DNA of 64,000 bases, taken from the NCBI GenBank assembly GCA_007751255.1, contig CP036296.1, forward strand, positions 248,001-312,000. The letters are read 5' to 3'. The notes beneath the pieces are model-generated. The model was not told the DNA's origin and did not search any database. It saw only the letters and a list, made by a program, of their open reading frames with translations. The position numbers were made by a program, and so were the translations under genes. The DNA is from Engelhardtia mirabilis (GTDB lineage Bacteria > Planctomycetota > UBA1135 > GCA-002686595). This document shows positions 26,653 through 36,172 of the stretch, piece after piece (positions within the stretch are counted from its first letter, which is position 1; each line of letters opens with the position of its first letter).

Positions 26653-29600
26653 TCAGGACTTCGGCGCCGCAGGTCCGGTGCCGCTGTCCGCGTCGAGGTC
26701 TAGCAGCGTGGCCCGCGCGTCCTCGCCGCGCTCCACCTGCACCCGCAGCACGCCGTCCGACAGGCGCAGGTGCACGTCCCGCTGGGGGAAGGCGATCTCG
26801 ATCTCGTGCTCGCGGCAGGCGCGGTCGATGGCCATGTGGAGGTCGTGCATGATTCGCGTCCGGCCGACGTTGGTGGGCTCGTTGACGAAGACGCGGACTT
26901 GGAAGTTGAGCGTGCTGTCGCCGAAGCCGACGAAGAACACGTTCGCTTCGGGCTGGTCGAGCACCAGGGGGTGCGCCCGGGCGACCTCGGTCATGGTCCG
27001 GTGGGCCAGCTCGGTGTCCGAGCCGTAGGCGATGCCGACCACGAAGTCGAGGCGCAGGATCGGGTCGGACAGGCTCCAGTTGATCAGCTCGCCGGTGATG
27101 AAGTTGCGGTTGGGCACCACCAGCTCGCGACGCTGCCAATCGGTGATCGTGGTCGCGCGCATGCGGATGCGGCTGACGATGCCGGTCACGTTCGAGACCG
27201 TCACCGTGTCGCCCACGCGCACCGGTCGCTCGAGCAGGATGATCAGACCGGAGACGAAGTTGGCGAAGATCTCCTGCAGGCCGAAGCCCAGACCAAGAGA
27301 CAGGGCCGCCACCAGCCACTGCACCGAGGACCAGCCCACGCCGATCGCGTTGAAGGCCAGCACCGTGCCGGTCGCCACGATCGCGTAGAGCGAAAGCGTC
27401 CGACTTGCGTAGCGCGCGCCGGCGTCGAGGGGCAGCTGTTGCAGCACCGCGATCTCGAGGAAGCTGGGCGCGTTGCGCGCGGCCGTGATCGTGATGGCGA
27501 CGATGAGGATCGCCAGACCCAGGCTGGCCAGGGTGATCGGAACGGCGGTTTGAACCCCGTCGATGGTCACCATCTGGTCCCAGAGCTTCTTCTCCTCGAG
27601 CACGTTCAGGGCCGGCAGGATGTCGACCCACGTGAACCACAGCCCGATCACCACCAGGGCGCCGGCGGCGAAGCGCAAGAGGCCCTGGGTCTGGTCCTTG
27701 ATCTGCGCCACGTTGATCGCGTCGACCGGATCGAGGAACTCGGCCTTGGCGTCGGCGTCGCTGGTGTCGCGCTTCTCGAGCAGCGCCGCGCGCTTCTCCA
27801 TCGCCACCTTGAGCGCCAGCCGGCGCTGGGAGATGGTCAGCCAGCGCAACAGCACCGCGTGCATGGCGAGCACCGCGACGATCAGCACCAGCGTGCCCTC
27901 GAGCCGGTCGGCCAGGGCCAGGGCCGCGTACTGGTAGCCGGCGATGGTCATGCCGGCCAGGCCGAGGGGGATCACCAGCGCGATCGGCAGCCATGCCGCG
28001 CGGGTGCCGCGCACGATCGACGAGCGCGTGCCCGTACCCAACCCGAGGCTCGGCCGCAGGAGCGCCCCGCCGAGGGCGGCCACGGCGATGGACAGCACCA
28101 CCAGGCCCAGGGCGGAGAGCGCCGTGTGCTCCTCGGCCTCGGACTGCTCGGCGGCCAGGTTGATCGCGAAGGTCGCCGCCAGGGCGATCGGCGTGAACCA
28201 GACCAAGTGGCGGCGCAGCAGCCGGCCCGTGTGCTCGCTCCACTCGAAGTGGCTGCGGATCAGGCCGTGGGCGCGGCTCGCGTCGCGGGTGTAGATCAAC
28301 GCCAGGGCGACGGCGGCCGTGTTCACCAGGGCGTCGCCGACGGAACTCGTGGCCGCGCTGACCCCCGGCGCGCTGGCCAGGCGCCAGCCGACGAAGTAGA
28401 TGGCCAGGGGTTGGGGCAGGGCCACGGCCAGATGCAAGAGCGCCGTCCGCAGCGTGAGGAGGATCCCGTCCTTGCGTACGTGCCCAACCGAGTCGGCGAT
28501 GGCTTCGATGCGGTCCGTGGCGCGCCGGCGCACGGACATCAGGGCCACGATCGCGACCGCCGCGGCCACGTACCCGCCGAGGTTGCCGCGCAGGTCGCCC
28601 ATGAGGTCGTCGAAGACCTTCTTCCAGAGGGTGCCTCCCGTGGCCCACGAGAGGTCGGCCACCAGGCTCTCCATGGCGCCCGCCGTGAGCGGCGACATGT
28701 TCGGGATCCACAGCAGCCGCTCGGCGAGCAGCAGGGACAGCTCCTGGGCCTCGGCGAACAACGCGCGTTCGCGCGACTCCAAGAGCACGAGCCCGGCGAG
28801 GTACTCGCGTCGCGTGCCCTCCAGCAGCTCGAGCTGAGCCGTCTTGGTCTCGAGCAGCCGCTTGAGCTCCGCGCGCAGCTCCAGCTGGGCCGGGCCGTCC
28901 AGCTCCTGGGCCGAGGGCCGCGCCATGCGCTGGTCGAGCACGCGGTCCAAGTTGCCCAGGCGGGTCAGCTCGCGCTCGAGGGTGAACAGGGCCAGGCGCT
29001 GCTCCATCCCGTCGGCCTGCAACTGGTCGGCGGAGCGCTCGTAGCTGCGCGGATCGGTCAACTCCCGCCGCAACTCCACCAGCACCGTGCCCAGGGAGCG
29101 CGTGATGCCCAGCTCGAGGCTGAGTTTGATCTCGCGGTTGTCGCGCTCGGTCTGGGCCAGGCGCGCCTCGACGTCCACCTGCCGCTCGCGCAGCTCGTTC
29201 AGCTTCGGGACGAGCTGCTCGTTGGTCTGGGTGACCTCGGCGATGGCCACCGCAACCTCCTCGATCTGGCGGTGCTTGCCGATGGACTGTTGTCGCTCGA
29301 TCTGGGCCTCGTTGCTGGCGGCGGCCGCGGCCGACTGGCGCATCTCGCTGACGCGGCTCTGGACGCGGGCCAAGCGCGCCTCGAGCTCGGTCACGTCGAG
29401 TTCGGCCTGGCTCAACAGGACCTCGATGTGCTCCTGCCGCGTGGCCTGGCTGAGCATCTCCTGGTCGAGCATGGCCACCTCCGCCGCCCGCGCGCGGCGG
29501 CGGGCGAGCTTGACCTGCAGCTCGAGCGCCTCGATCCCACCGGGGTCGGCGGGGCTGCTGGCGTCCGCGACCTCCCCGTCGAGCAGCTCGAGGGCCCGAC

Positions 29601-30177
29601 GAGCGTCCGAGAGCTCGGTCGCCGCGGCCTCCGGTCGCAGTCGCACCGCCGACAGCTCGCGCTGCAGCTCGGCCACGCGCGCTCGATCGCCGGTCAACTC
29701 CGCCCCGAGTTGCGAGGCGATTCGCTGGAGGGCCTCCAGATCCTTCGGCAGATCCGCGGAGGCCGCCGCCGGGTCCGCGTTGGCGCGCGCCTGCAGCGCG
29801 GCCCGCCCGCGCTCGATCTCGTTGGGCAGTTCGACGATCGCCCGCGCGAACTCGTCGCCCCGCGCCTTGAACTCGCCTGCCGCGTCGAGCTCCGCCAGGG
29901 CGCTCTTGACCAGGTCCACCCGGCGCGTGCGCTCGACCTCGCCCAGGGTCTCGTTGTTCTGCAGCGCCAGGAGGCGTGCTTCGAGGGCCGCGCGATCGGT
30001 CTCGGAGGCGCTCGACAGGGGCGCGACCGCCGGGGAGTCCTGGGCGGTGCCGATCGATCCCGCGCGGGCGGTCGGCGCGCCCCCCAGCGCGAGGGTCAGC
30101 AGCAGGGCCAGACTGGTCGCATGGCCGAGAAGGCGTGGGCGTCGGGCGAGCGCGGCGTCGGGAGAGCAGGTGAGCAC
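26653..30177 (-). CDS. Large MscS/MscK-type mechanosensitive ion channel
   Basis: 1174 residues from GTG 30177; no ATG occurs in the frame before the signal peptide. Signal peptide ~1-40. Residues ~45-480 are an Ala/Glu/Arg/Leu-rich coiled-coil region expected in the periplasm. Then about ten membrane helices follow. The MscS core starts near residue 960 with GLGFGLQEIFANFVSGLIILLERP, the pore-lining and beta-domain signature, followed by VRVGDTVTV and the C-terminal cytoplasmic cage domain (FVVGIAYGSD, RDVHLRL). The architecture matches E. coli MscK (KefA). Role: opens under membrane tension during hypo-osmotic shock; ion gating as for MscK is not shown here. Confidence 0.9.
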   Translation of the reverse strand: MLTCSPDAALARRPRLLGHATSLALLLTLALGGAPTARAGSIGTAQDSPAVAPLSSASETDRAALEARLLALQNNETLGEVERTRRVDLVKSALAELDAAGEFKARGDEFARAIVELPNEIERGRAALQARANADPAAASADLPKDLEALQRIASQLGAELTGDRARVAELQRELSAVRLRPEAAATELSDARRALELLDGEVADASSPADPGGIEALELQVKLARRRARAAEVAMLDQEMLSQATRQEHIEVLLSQAELDVTELEARLARVQSRVSEMRQSAAAAASNEAQIERQQSIGKHRQIEEVAVAIAEVTQTNEQLVPKLNELRERQVDVEARLAQTERDNREIKLSLELGITRSLGTVLVELRRELTDPRSYERSADQLQADGMEQRLALFTLERELTRLGNLDRVLDQRMARPSAQELDGPAQLELRAELKRLLETKTAQLELLEGTRREYLAGLVLLESRERALFAEAQELSLLLAERLLWIPNMSPLTAGAMESLVADLSWATGGTLWKKVFDDLMGDLRGNLGGYVAAAVAIVALMSVRRRATDRIEAIADSVGHVRKDGILLTLRTALLHLAVALPQPLAIYFVGWRLASAPGVSAATSSVGDALVNTAAVALALIYTRDASRAHGLIRSHFEWSEHTGRLLRRHLVWFTPIALAATFAINLAAEQSEAEEHTALSALGLVVLSIAVAALGGALLRPSLGLGTGTRSSIVRGTRAAWLPIALVIPLGLAGMTIAGYQYAALALADRLEGTLVLIVAVLAMHAVLLRWLTISQRRLALKVAMEKRAALLEKRDTSDADAKAEFLDPVDAINVAQIKDQTQGLLRFAAGALVVIGLWFTWVDILPALNVLEEKKLWDQMVTIDGVQTAVPITLASLGLAILIVAITITAARNAPSFLEIAVLQQLPLDAGARYASRTLSLYAIVATGTVLAFNAIGVGWSSVQWLVAALSLGLGFGLQEIFANFVSGLIILLERPVRVGDTVTVSNVTGIVSRIRMRATTITDWQRRELVVPNRNFITGELINWSLSDPILRLDFVVGIAYGSDTELAHRTMTEVARAHPLVLDQPEANVFFVGFGDSTLNFQVRVFVNEPTNVGRTRIMHDLHMAIDRACREHEIEIAFPQRDVHLRLSDGVLRVQVERGEDARATLLDLDADSGTGPAAPKS

Positions 30178-30365
30178 ACCTGATGATGCGTCGAATCGGT
30201 CGATGCGATCCAGTTCCGAAGCGGCGGATCCCGAGTGGGCGTCGCGGAACGCGGTTCGCTCCCTGCCCGGCGCTCGTTAGCTTGCGGGGGAGCGCCGCCG
30301 AGGGCGAACCTCCGCCGGCGCGCGGTGATGGGTCGCGGCGCTCGAGCGCGACGCTAGAAACGACC

Positions 30366-32093
30366 ATGGCGGATCCACCGACCACGATGCCCTGCTTCAG
30401 CCTGCAAGTACCCGAGGGGCTCCTGGGCCGTTTCGCGCCCCGCGGCGGCTTCATCGCCGTCCTGTCGCTGTCGATTCTCGTTCTTGGCCCACGGTCGGCG
30501 GCGGCGCAGGGTGAGATCGGGTCTTCGGAGCAGGAGCACGCTGGGACGGCTGTGCCGGTCGTTGCGACGAGCGCGGTACCGACTTCCGCGCAGGTCGCCG
30601 TGCCCACTTCCGCGCAGATCGCGGTGCCCACTCACCAGCCGAGCTCGGCGACGGCACCTCAGCAGGCGACGGGGCTCTCGCGGCAGGGGGAGTCCCTCTC
30701 CGCCGACGGGCTCACGCGGCGTCAGGACCTCGTGGACGCGCTGCACAGCGCCACGCTCGGCAAGGACGGCGCGACGCCGGTGCTCGACATCTCGCGCCTG
30801 CCGCAGTTGCGCGACCCGTCCCGGCCGCTCCCCGAGGCGTTGGATCTCGGAACGCTCCAGTCGCGGTTGAAGCAAGGCGAGCTGGCGATCAGCCGTCAGC
30901 CTGACCGCAGCGATTGGTTGATGGTCGACCCGGAACACCGCAGCTCCGTGCGCAGCGTGGACGGGACCGCCCTGCCCGCCGGGCGATGGACCGAGGTCCC
31001 GGGCTGGACCGACGCCGCCGACAGTGAGACGCGGCCGGTTGGCATCACCCTCGCCCCGCGGGAGGTGCTGCTGTTCGACGAGGCTGGTGCGGACCGTCGC
31101 CGGGTGCTCGAGAGCGAGGCCTGGCTCGGCTCACGCATCATGGTCGGCTCTGCGGAGTCGGTTCCCGGGCCCGATGGCGCCCCGCGCGCGCGGGAGATCG
31201 TCGAGTACGGCGTGCGGATCGTCTCGTCGTTCACGCCCCTGCGCTGGAGCGGCGAGGCCTACCAGACCGACCTGACCCTGGCCCTGCAGCGGCGCGATCG
31301 CCAAGGAGAGAGCGATTGGACCCCGCCCCGTCCCCTGCAAATGGCCTTCAGCGACATGGGGCTGGGCGTGGAGTTGGTGCCCTCAACCGTCGAGTTCGAA
31401 CGCGCGGGCGTGGCCGGCAGCCGCACGGCGACCCTGCGCTATCGGCGCGGGCCCGCGGGCTCGGCCGACTTCTCCATCGCCGGCGACTTCGATTCGCAGC
31501 CCTTCAGCTACCCCGCCGGCGTCACCCTCGGATCCCTGCGCCTCGAGTCGGCCAATCCGGCGCCGCTCGGGCTCGGCTTGGAGCAGGTGACCCTGACCGT
31601 GACCCGGCTGGCCCAGGACGGCCAGCCGTGGGCCGGGCCCGAGGCGCTGGAGTTGAGCGTGACCACGGGTCGCGCCAGCGGCCCGACCCAGGTCGAGATC
31701 CCGGCCGGCGCGTCGGTGGCCCAGTTCGTCATCCGCACGGCGGGGACCGGCCCGCTGACGATCGCCGTGCGCGCCGCCGGCGGTGAAGCGGCGAGCTGCG
31801 AGTTGGACCTGGGTCTGCCCTGGGTGCTGCTGATCTCCTGCCTGCTCGGTGGGCTGGTCGGCAGCCTCCTGCGCGGCTCGCGCGGCCCGCGGAATCTCGG
31901 CCTCGGCGTGTTGGTCGGTCTGTTGGCCTTCGCCCTCGCGACCCTCGGCATCCGCGTCACCGAGGTCGACCCGAACCAGGCCTTGACCGAGGTCGGGGCC
32001 TTCGCGATCACCGCCCTCGCGTCCCTGGTCGGGGTCAGCGTCTTGCCCGGCGCCAAGGGTCCGAAGGCCGACGACGCGCCAACCGCCGCCTGA
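30366..32093 (+). CDS. Secreted/membrane protein with N-terminal repeats and C-terminal membrane helices
   Basis: 575 residues from ATG 30366; the frame is open further upstream but that part lies in the divergent promoter region. A signal peptide-like segment occurs at ~27-47 (FIAVLSLSILVLG…AAAQ). Residues ~70-90 contain tandem copies of VPTSAQxA encoded by 24-bp repeats. The central part (~110-490) is a beta-rich region with no recognised domain; it includes an EPxAxVAQFVIRTA-like strand pattern near 470. The end has three hydrophobic helices (about 500-520, 530-548, 556-575 minus tail), so the protein is anchored by its C terminus. Function unknown. Divergent from the channel gene. Confidence 0.65.
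   Translation: MADPPTTMPCFSLQVPEGLLGRFAPRGGFIAVLSLSILVLGPRSAAAQGEIGSSEQEHAGTAVPVVATSAVPTSAQVAVPTSAQIAVPTHQPSSATAPQQATGLSRQGESLSADGLTRRQDLVDALHSATLGKDGATPVLDISRLPQLRDPSRPLPEALDLGTLQSRLKQGELAISRQPDRSDWLMVDPEHRSSVRSVDGTALPAGRWTEVPGWTDAADSETRPVGITLAPREVLLFDEAGADRRRVLESEAWLGSRIMVGSAESVPGPDGAPRAREIVEYGVRIVSSFTPLRWSGEAYQTDLTLALQRRDRQGESDWTPPRPLQMAFSDMGLGVELVPSTVEFERAGVAGSRTATLRYRRGPAGSADFSIAGDFDSQPFSYPAGVTLGSLRLESANPAPLGLGLEQVTLTVTRLAQDGQPWAGPEALELSVTTGRASGPTQVEIPAGASVAQFVIRTAGTGPLTIAVRAAGGEAASCELDLGLPWVLLISCLLGGLVGSLLRGSRGPRNLGLGVLVGLLAFALATLGIRVTEVDPNQALTEVGAFAITALASLVGVSVLPGAKGPKADDAPTAA
30582..30629 (+). repeat. 24-bp tandem repeat inside the coding sequence
   Basis: Two adjacent 24-bp units starting ACTTCCGCGCAG and ending GTGCCC, differing at two positions, with partial copies on both sides. 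They encode VPTSAQ(V/I)A units. The unit length is a multiple of three, so copy-number change would keep the frame. Confidence 0.75.
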
Positions 32094-32159
32094 GCATCTC
32101 GCACCGCCCAGAAGCGCGACCCCGACTTCCGACTTCGGCCACTGGATCCCAATTCCCGC

Positions 32160-33602
32160 TCAACGGGCGTCGAGGGCCGCAGCCCAGCCCGAGCTCTCGA
32201 CCAACCCCGCGATCGATTCGATCTGCGCGTCGACCGCCGTCGCCCAGTCCTCGGCGCGGCCCTTCCAGCCCAGCGACTCCAAGAGGTCCTGACGCCAGGC
32301 CGTGTTCTCGGCCAGGCCGTGCAGGTACACGCCGGTCACTGGGCCCTGGCTCCATCCGAGGCCGTCGGCCAGGTAGGGCCGCACGCCCGGGCCGGGGACC
32401 GTCTGGCCGTGGTGGATCTCGTAGCCGGCGACCGTCGTACCCGCCAGGGGACCCTCGCCAACTAGCCGCGCCACGACCTGCTCGGTGCGCTTGGCGGGTA
32501 CCAGGGTCGTCTCGAGGTCGAGCAGACCGAGGCCGTCGCAATCGCCCGACTCGAGGCCCTCGGGGTCGTGGATCCGCCGTCCGAGGATCTGCATCCCCCC
32601 GCACACGCCCAGCACCCGCACACCGGAGCGCGCCGCCGCCTCGATCTCGCGGTCGAGCCCGCTGACGCGCAGGTGTGCCAGGCTCGCGCTGGAGTCCTTC
32701 GAGCCGGGCAGCACCACCAGGTCGTAGTGGTCCAGGCGCGAATGGCGCGTGATCGGCACCACCTGCACGCCCTCGGCGAAGACCAGGGGGTCGAACTCGT
32801 CGAGGTTGCTGGCCCAGGGGTAGACGATCAGCGCCACGTTGACGGCGCCGGCCTGGGGGCGGCCCGTGCGGTTGAGCGCGTCCTCCTCGGGCAGGGTGTG
32901 GCGCCGGTAGGGGACCAGGGCCACCACGGGCACGCCCGTGCGCTCCTCGAGCCAGGCCGGGGCCTCGCCCAACAGGGTCGGGTCGCCGCGGAAGCGGTTC
33001 AGCACGAAGCCCTTGATCCGGGCGCGCTCCTCTTCGGTCAGGCACTCGTAGGTCCCGAGCAGGTGCGCGAAGGAGCCGCCGCGGTCGATGTCCGAGGCCA
33101 GGTAGACGTCCGCCTCGGCCTCGATCGCCACGGCCATGTTGACGATGTCGGCGCGGCGCAGGTTGATCTCCGCCGGCGAGCCGGCGCCCTCGATCACGAC
33201 CAGGTCGAACTGCGCCGTCAACTCGGCCAGGCATTCGGCCACCGCCGGCCAGAGCCTGGCCCGCCGCTCCATCCACGGCGTGCCGGTGACCAGGGGGGCG
33301 TAGCGGCCGCGGACCACGACCTGGGCGTGGGTGTCCGCGCTCGGCTTGAGCAGCACCGGGTTCATGCGGGCGTCCGGCGTCACCCGAGCCGCGAGGGCCT
33401 GCAGGTACTGGGCCCGGCCGATCTCCTCGCCGGTGGGCGTGACCGCGGCGTTGTTGCTCATGTTCTGAGCCTTGAAGGGCGCCACGCGCAGGCCACGGTT
33501 GGCGTAGTGCCGGCACAGGGCCGTGACCAGGAACGACTTGCCGGCGTCGCTGGTGCAGCCCATGACCATCAGGGGCGTCGAGGCTCGGGTGGGTCCGTTC
33601 AT
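32160..33602 (-). CDS. cobQ: Cobyric acid synthase (cobQ)
   Basis: 480 residues. The N-terminal ATPase domain has the P-loop GCTSDAGKS (15-23), followed by [10 protein letters not shown], a CobQ signature. The C-terminal class I glutamine amidotransferase-like domain has the nucleophile Cys334 in [11 protein letters not shown] and the motif YEIHHGQT near 394. The enzyme amidates four carboxylates of adenosylcobyrinic acid in cobalamin synthesis. Length fits the family (~480-510). No other cobalamin gene is next to it, so it is isolated from the rest of the pathway. Divergent from the rimB gene, with 91 bp between starts. Confidence 0.93.
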   Translation of the reverse strand: MNGPTRASTPLMVMGCTSDAGKSFLVTALCRHYANRGLRVAPFKAQNMSNNAAVTPTGEEIGRAQYLQALAARVTPDARMNPVLLKPSADTHAQVVVRGRYAPLVTGTPWMERRARLWPAVAECLAELTAQFDLVVIEGAGSPAEINLRRADIVNMAVAIEAEADVYLASDIDRGGSFAHLLGTYECLTEEERARIKGFVLNRFRGDPTLLGEAPAWLEERTGVPVVALVPYRRHTLPEEDALNRTGRPQAGAVNVALIVYPWASNLDEFDPLVFAEGVQVVPITRHSRLDHYDLVVLPGSKDSSASLAHLRVSGLDREIEAAARSGVRVLGVCGGMQILGRRIHDPEGLESGDCDGLGLLDLETTLVPAKRTEQVVARLVGEGPLAGTTVAGYEIHHGQTVPGPGVRPYLADGLGWSQGPVTGVYLHGLAENTAWRQDLLESLGWKGRAEDWATAVDAQIESIAGLVESSGWAAALDAR

Positions 33603-33693
33603 CGAGGGGCCCGACTGCAGGATGGGCGTCCGCGAATCCTACCGGCCCGATCGCCCTCGGCGGCTATGCTGCGCGCCGTCGCCGATAGCCGCT

Positions 33694-34206
33694 GTGTCCA
33701 AGTCAATCAAACGAGAGCCCCGGGTCGTCGTCGGCTGGCGGGAGTGGGTCGCCCTGCCGGACCTGGGAGTCGAGACGATCAAGGCCAAGGTCGACACCGG
33801 GGCGCGGACCTCGTCTCTGCACGCCTTCAACGTGGTCGAGTTCCAGCGCGATGGCCAGGACATGGTGCGCTTCGCGATCCACCCGGAGCAGGGCCGCAAG
33901 CGGCCGGAGATCCAGACCGAGGCGCCGCTGCTCGAGCGGCGCAAGGTGACGCCCTCCAGCGGGCACGCGGAGCTGCGTCCGGTGGTGTCGACCCACATCG
34001 AGCTGCTCGGACGGGTGTTCGAGGTGGAGCTGACCCTGACGCGCCGCGATGCGATGGGCTTCCGCATGCTGCTCGGACGCCAGGCCCTGCGCGGGCGCTT
34101 CGTGGTCGATCCCGGTCGATCCTTCCTCAACGGTCGCCGCATCAAGGGCACCAAGCGACTCAAGAGCAGTCGCCCCCCGGCCGGAGACTCGACCCCGTCG
34201 TCATGA
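33694..34206 (+). CDS. rimB: RimB-type retropepsin-like (ATP-dependent zinc protease family) protein
   Basis: 170 residues from GTG 33694; the frame is open upstream but overlaps the cobQ gene, and homology begins at [15 protein letters not shown]. The motif [13 protein letters not shown] contains the Asp-Thr-Gly triad of the aspartic-protease-like fold, and the family (PF05618) is often annotated as ATP-dependent zinc protease. The C-terminal [18 protein letters not shown] is also conserved. It overlaps rimK by four bases (ATGA), so the two are translationally coupled. In Pseudomonas, rimB and rimK act together on ribosomal protein S6 modification; that role here is inferred. Confidence 0.85.
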   Translation: MSKSIKREPRVVVGWREWVALPDLGVETIKAKVDTGARTSSLHAFNVVEFQRDGQDMVRFAIHPEQGRKRPEIQTEAPLLERRKVTPSSGHAELRPVVSTHIELLGRVFEVELTLTRRDAMGFRMLLGRQALRGRFVVDPGRSFLNGRRIKGTKRLKSSRPPAGDSTPSS

Positions 34207-35105
34207 AGATCGCCATCCTCTCGCGCAGGCCCAGCCTCTACTCGACAGCGCGCCTCAAGCAGGCCGCCGAGTTGGCGGGGCACGAGGCGGTCGTCGTCGA
34301 CTACCTGCGCTGCTACATGAACATCGCCTCCCACCGGCCCCAGGTGATTCACCAGGGCGAGCCCTTGGAGGTCGACGCGGTGATCCCGCGCATTGGCGCG
34401 TCGAAGACCTTCTACGGCGCCGCGGTGGTGCGGCAGTTCGAGATGATGGGGGTCTTCCCGCTCAACGAGTCCCAGGCCATCTCGCGCTCGCGCGACAAGC
34501 TGCGCTGCCTGCAACTGCTGTCGCGCCGCGGCATCGGCCTGCCGGTGACCGGCTTCGCCCACTCGACCAAGGACGTCGAGGGCATCATCGAGGCCGTGGG
34601 CGGCGCGCCCCTGGTGGTCAAGCTGCTCGAGGGCACCCAGGGCATCGGCGTGGTGCTGTGCGAGACCAACAAGGCGGCGGAGTCGGTGATCGAGGCCTTC
34701 CGCGGCCTGGATGCCAACATCCTGGTGCAGGAGTTCATCAAGGAGGCCGGCGGGGCGGACCTGCGCTGCTTCGTGGTCGGCGACAAGGTCGTGGCCGCGA
34801 TGATGCGCCAGGGCGCGCCCGGCGAGTTCCGCTCCAACCTGCACCGCGGCGGCACGGCCAAGGCCGTCAAGATCACGCCGGAAGAGCGCAGCACCGCGGT
34901 GCGCTCGGCCAAGGCCATGGGCCTGAAGGTCTGCGGCGTGGACCTCTTGCGCTCGAACCACGGCCCGGTGGTGATGGAGGTCAATTCCTCCCCCGGCCTC
35001 GAGGGCATCGAGGAGGCCACCGGCGTCGACGTGGCCGGGGCGATCATCGCCTACATCGAAGCCAACGCGGGGCCCAACAAGACCCGCGACCGCATCAAGG
35101 GCTGA
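34203..35105 (+). CDS. rimK: RimK-family ATP-grasp alpha-L-glutamate ligase
   Basis: 300 residues, exactly the usual RimK length. [15 protein letters not shown] begins the N-terminal domain. The ATP-grasp core shows [15 protein letters not shown] (ATP-binding loop), [25 protein letters not shown] and [15 protein letters not shown], with the metal-binding Glu and Asn. RimK adds glutamate residues to the C terminus of ribosomal protein S6 and related targets. The start at 34203 is set by homology and by the ATGA overlap with rimB. The frame is open far upstream, which is only an effect of base composition. Confidence 0.93.
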   Translation: MKIAILSRRPSLYSTARLKQAAELAGHEAVVVDYLRCYMNIASHRPQVIHQGEPLEVDAVIPRIGASKTFYGAAVVRQFEMMGVFPLNESQAISRSRDKLRCLQLLSRRGIGLPVTGFAHSTKDVEGIIEAVGGAPLVVKLLEGTQGIGVVLCETNKAAESVIEAFRGLDANILVQEFIKEAGGADLRCFVVGDKVVAAMMRQGAPGEFRSNLHRGGTAKAVKITPEERSTAVRSAKAMGLKVCGVDLLRSNHGPVVMEVNSSPGLEGIEEATGVDVAGAIIAYIEANAGPNKTRDRIKG

Positions 35106-35175
35106 GGGGGGGGGGCGGCTCGGAGTGGACGGTTGCCGCGCTCAGTCCCAGAAAAAAAGGTCGTCGCAACAACTA

Positions 35176-35186
35176 TTGGTCTGACG
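35176..35186 (+). promoter_or_regulatory. Motif shared by the MarR and DoxX promoters (copy 1)
   Basis: TTGGTCTGACG lies 23 bases before the MarR start codon. TTGTTCTAACG is found at 35693, a similar distance before the DoxX start. A shared MarR operator half-site or promoter element is possible. Confidence 0.35.
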
Positions 35187-35209
35187 TAGGGTTCTCCACC
35201 GAGCCCGCC

Positions 35210-35650
35210 ATGCCCAAGACCATCCGCAACAGCGCCGCCCGTGAGGCCTACCTCGAGCTGATCCGCGTCCAGACGCGGCTGCAGGGGGAGTTCGAGGACC
35301 TGTTCAAGGCGGCGGGGCTGACGCACACCCAGTTCAACGTGCTGCGGGTGCTGTTGACCGGTCCGGCACAGGGCCTGCCCTGTCAGCGGATCGGCGAGAG
35401 CCTGATCCACCGCGTGCCCGACGTGACGCGCCTGATCGACCGCATGGAGGCGGCCGGCCTGGTGCAGCGCTCGCGCGACAGCGAGGACCGGCGGGTGGTC
35501 CTGGTGCGGGTGACGGCCCAGGGGCGCAAGGCGGCCGAGGGGCTCTACGGAGCCGTCGACAGCCTGCACCGGGCCCAGATGCGGCCCCTGAATTCCGACC
35601 AGATCGCGACCCTGAACGAGCTCCTCGGGATGCTCGTGGATCGCGGCTGA
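35210..35650 (+). CDS. MarR-family transcription regulator
   Basis: 146 residues. The winged helix is clear: LTHTQFNVLRVLLTGPAQGLPCQRIGESLIHRVPDVTRLIDRMEAAGLVQRSRD, then the wing DSEDRRVVLVRVTAQG. A Cys (PCQRIG) lies in the DNA-binding region and could sense electrophiles, though that is speculation. The start ATG 35210 fits the family's short N-terminal helix. It precedes DoxX and an extradiol dioxygenase on the same strand, an arrangement like the quinone-responsive MarR/DUF24 regulons of Bacillus. Confidence 0.88.
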   Translation: MPKTIRNSAAREAYLELIRVQTRLQGEFEDLFKAAGLTHTQFNVLRVLLTGPAQGLPCQRIGESLIHRVPDVTRLIDRMEAAGLVQRSRDSEDRRVVLVRVTAQGRKAAEGLYGAVDSLHRAQMRPLNSDQIATLNELLGMLVDRG

Positions 35651-35692
35651 AACGGCCCGCGGACGTTCCGTGGGCGCCTCTCGCTCAAAAAC

Positions 35693-35703
35693 TTGTTCTA
35701 ACG
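35693..35703 (+). promoter_or_regulatory. Motif shared by the MarR and DoxX promoters (copy 2)
   Basis: TTGTTCTAACG lies 18 bases before the DoxX start codon and matches TTGGTCTGACG at 35176 with two differences. Confidence 0.35.
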
Positions 35704-35721
35704 ACTAACGGGCAAACAGAC

Positions 35722-36153
35722 ATGAACCGCGACACGCTTCGACCGACCCTCTCGACCGACCTGGCCCTGCTCGCCATGCGCCTGATGCTGGCCACCGTGT
35801 TCGTCTTCCACGGCTCCCAGAAGCTCTTCGGGCTCTTCGGTGGCTACGGCATCGAGGGCACCGCCGGCTGGATGGACAGCATCGGCATCCCCTTCCCGAC
35901 CGTCTCGACCGTGCTCGTCGGCGCCACCGAGTTCATGGGTGGCCTGGCCCTGTTGACCGGCTTCGGCCAGCGCCTGATCGCGGCGCCCCTGGCCTTCGCC
36001 ATGTTGGTCGGCGCGCTGACGGCCCACAGCGGCTTCGACGCGACCCAGGGTGGGATGGAGTATCCCCTGACCCTGGCGGTAGTCGTGGCCGGCCTCGGGC
36101 TCTTGGGTCCGGGGCGCTTCGCCCTGGGCACCGGGGGGAGCTCCGCGGCCTGA
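35722..36153 (+). CDS. DoxX-family membrane protein
   Basis: 143 residues with four membrane helices. LALLAMRLMLATVFVFHGSQKLFG is the first, with the HGxQKLFG signature of DoxX; next come VLVGATEFMGGLALLTG, AAPLAFAMLVGALTAH and a last helix. DoxX proteins are linked to quinone and thiol redox stress (CatD in Bacillus subtilis is one). It lies between the MarR regulator and the dioxygenase gene, 19 bp before the latter, consistent with a common operon. Confidence 0.88.
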   Translation: MNRDTLRPTLSTDLALLAMRLMLATVFVFHGSQKLFGLFGGYGIEGTAGWMDSIGIPFPTVSTVLVGATEFMGGLALLTGFGQRLIAAPLAFAMLVGALTAHSGFDATQGGMEYPLTLAVVVAGLGLLGPGRFALGTGGSSAA

Positions 36154-36172
36154 TCCGGTGCGCCCACGAACC

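Noticed and set aside
26234-30631. Very long open frame on the minus strand beside the channel gene
   Set aside because: It is a second frame over the MscK-like gene, made possible by high G+C; its composition is Arg/Gly/Ala/Pro-rich without any motif.
32568-34202. Frame open upstream of rimK that would make an 845-residue protein
   Set aside because: It runs antisense to cobQ and across rimB; homology to RimK begins only at 34203 and the ATGA overlap fixes the start.
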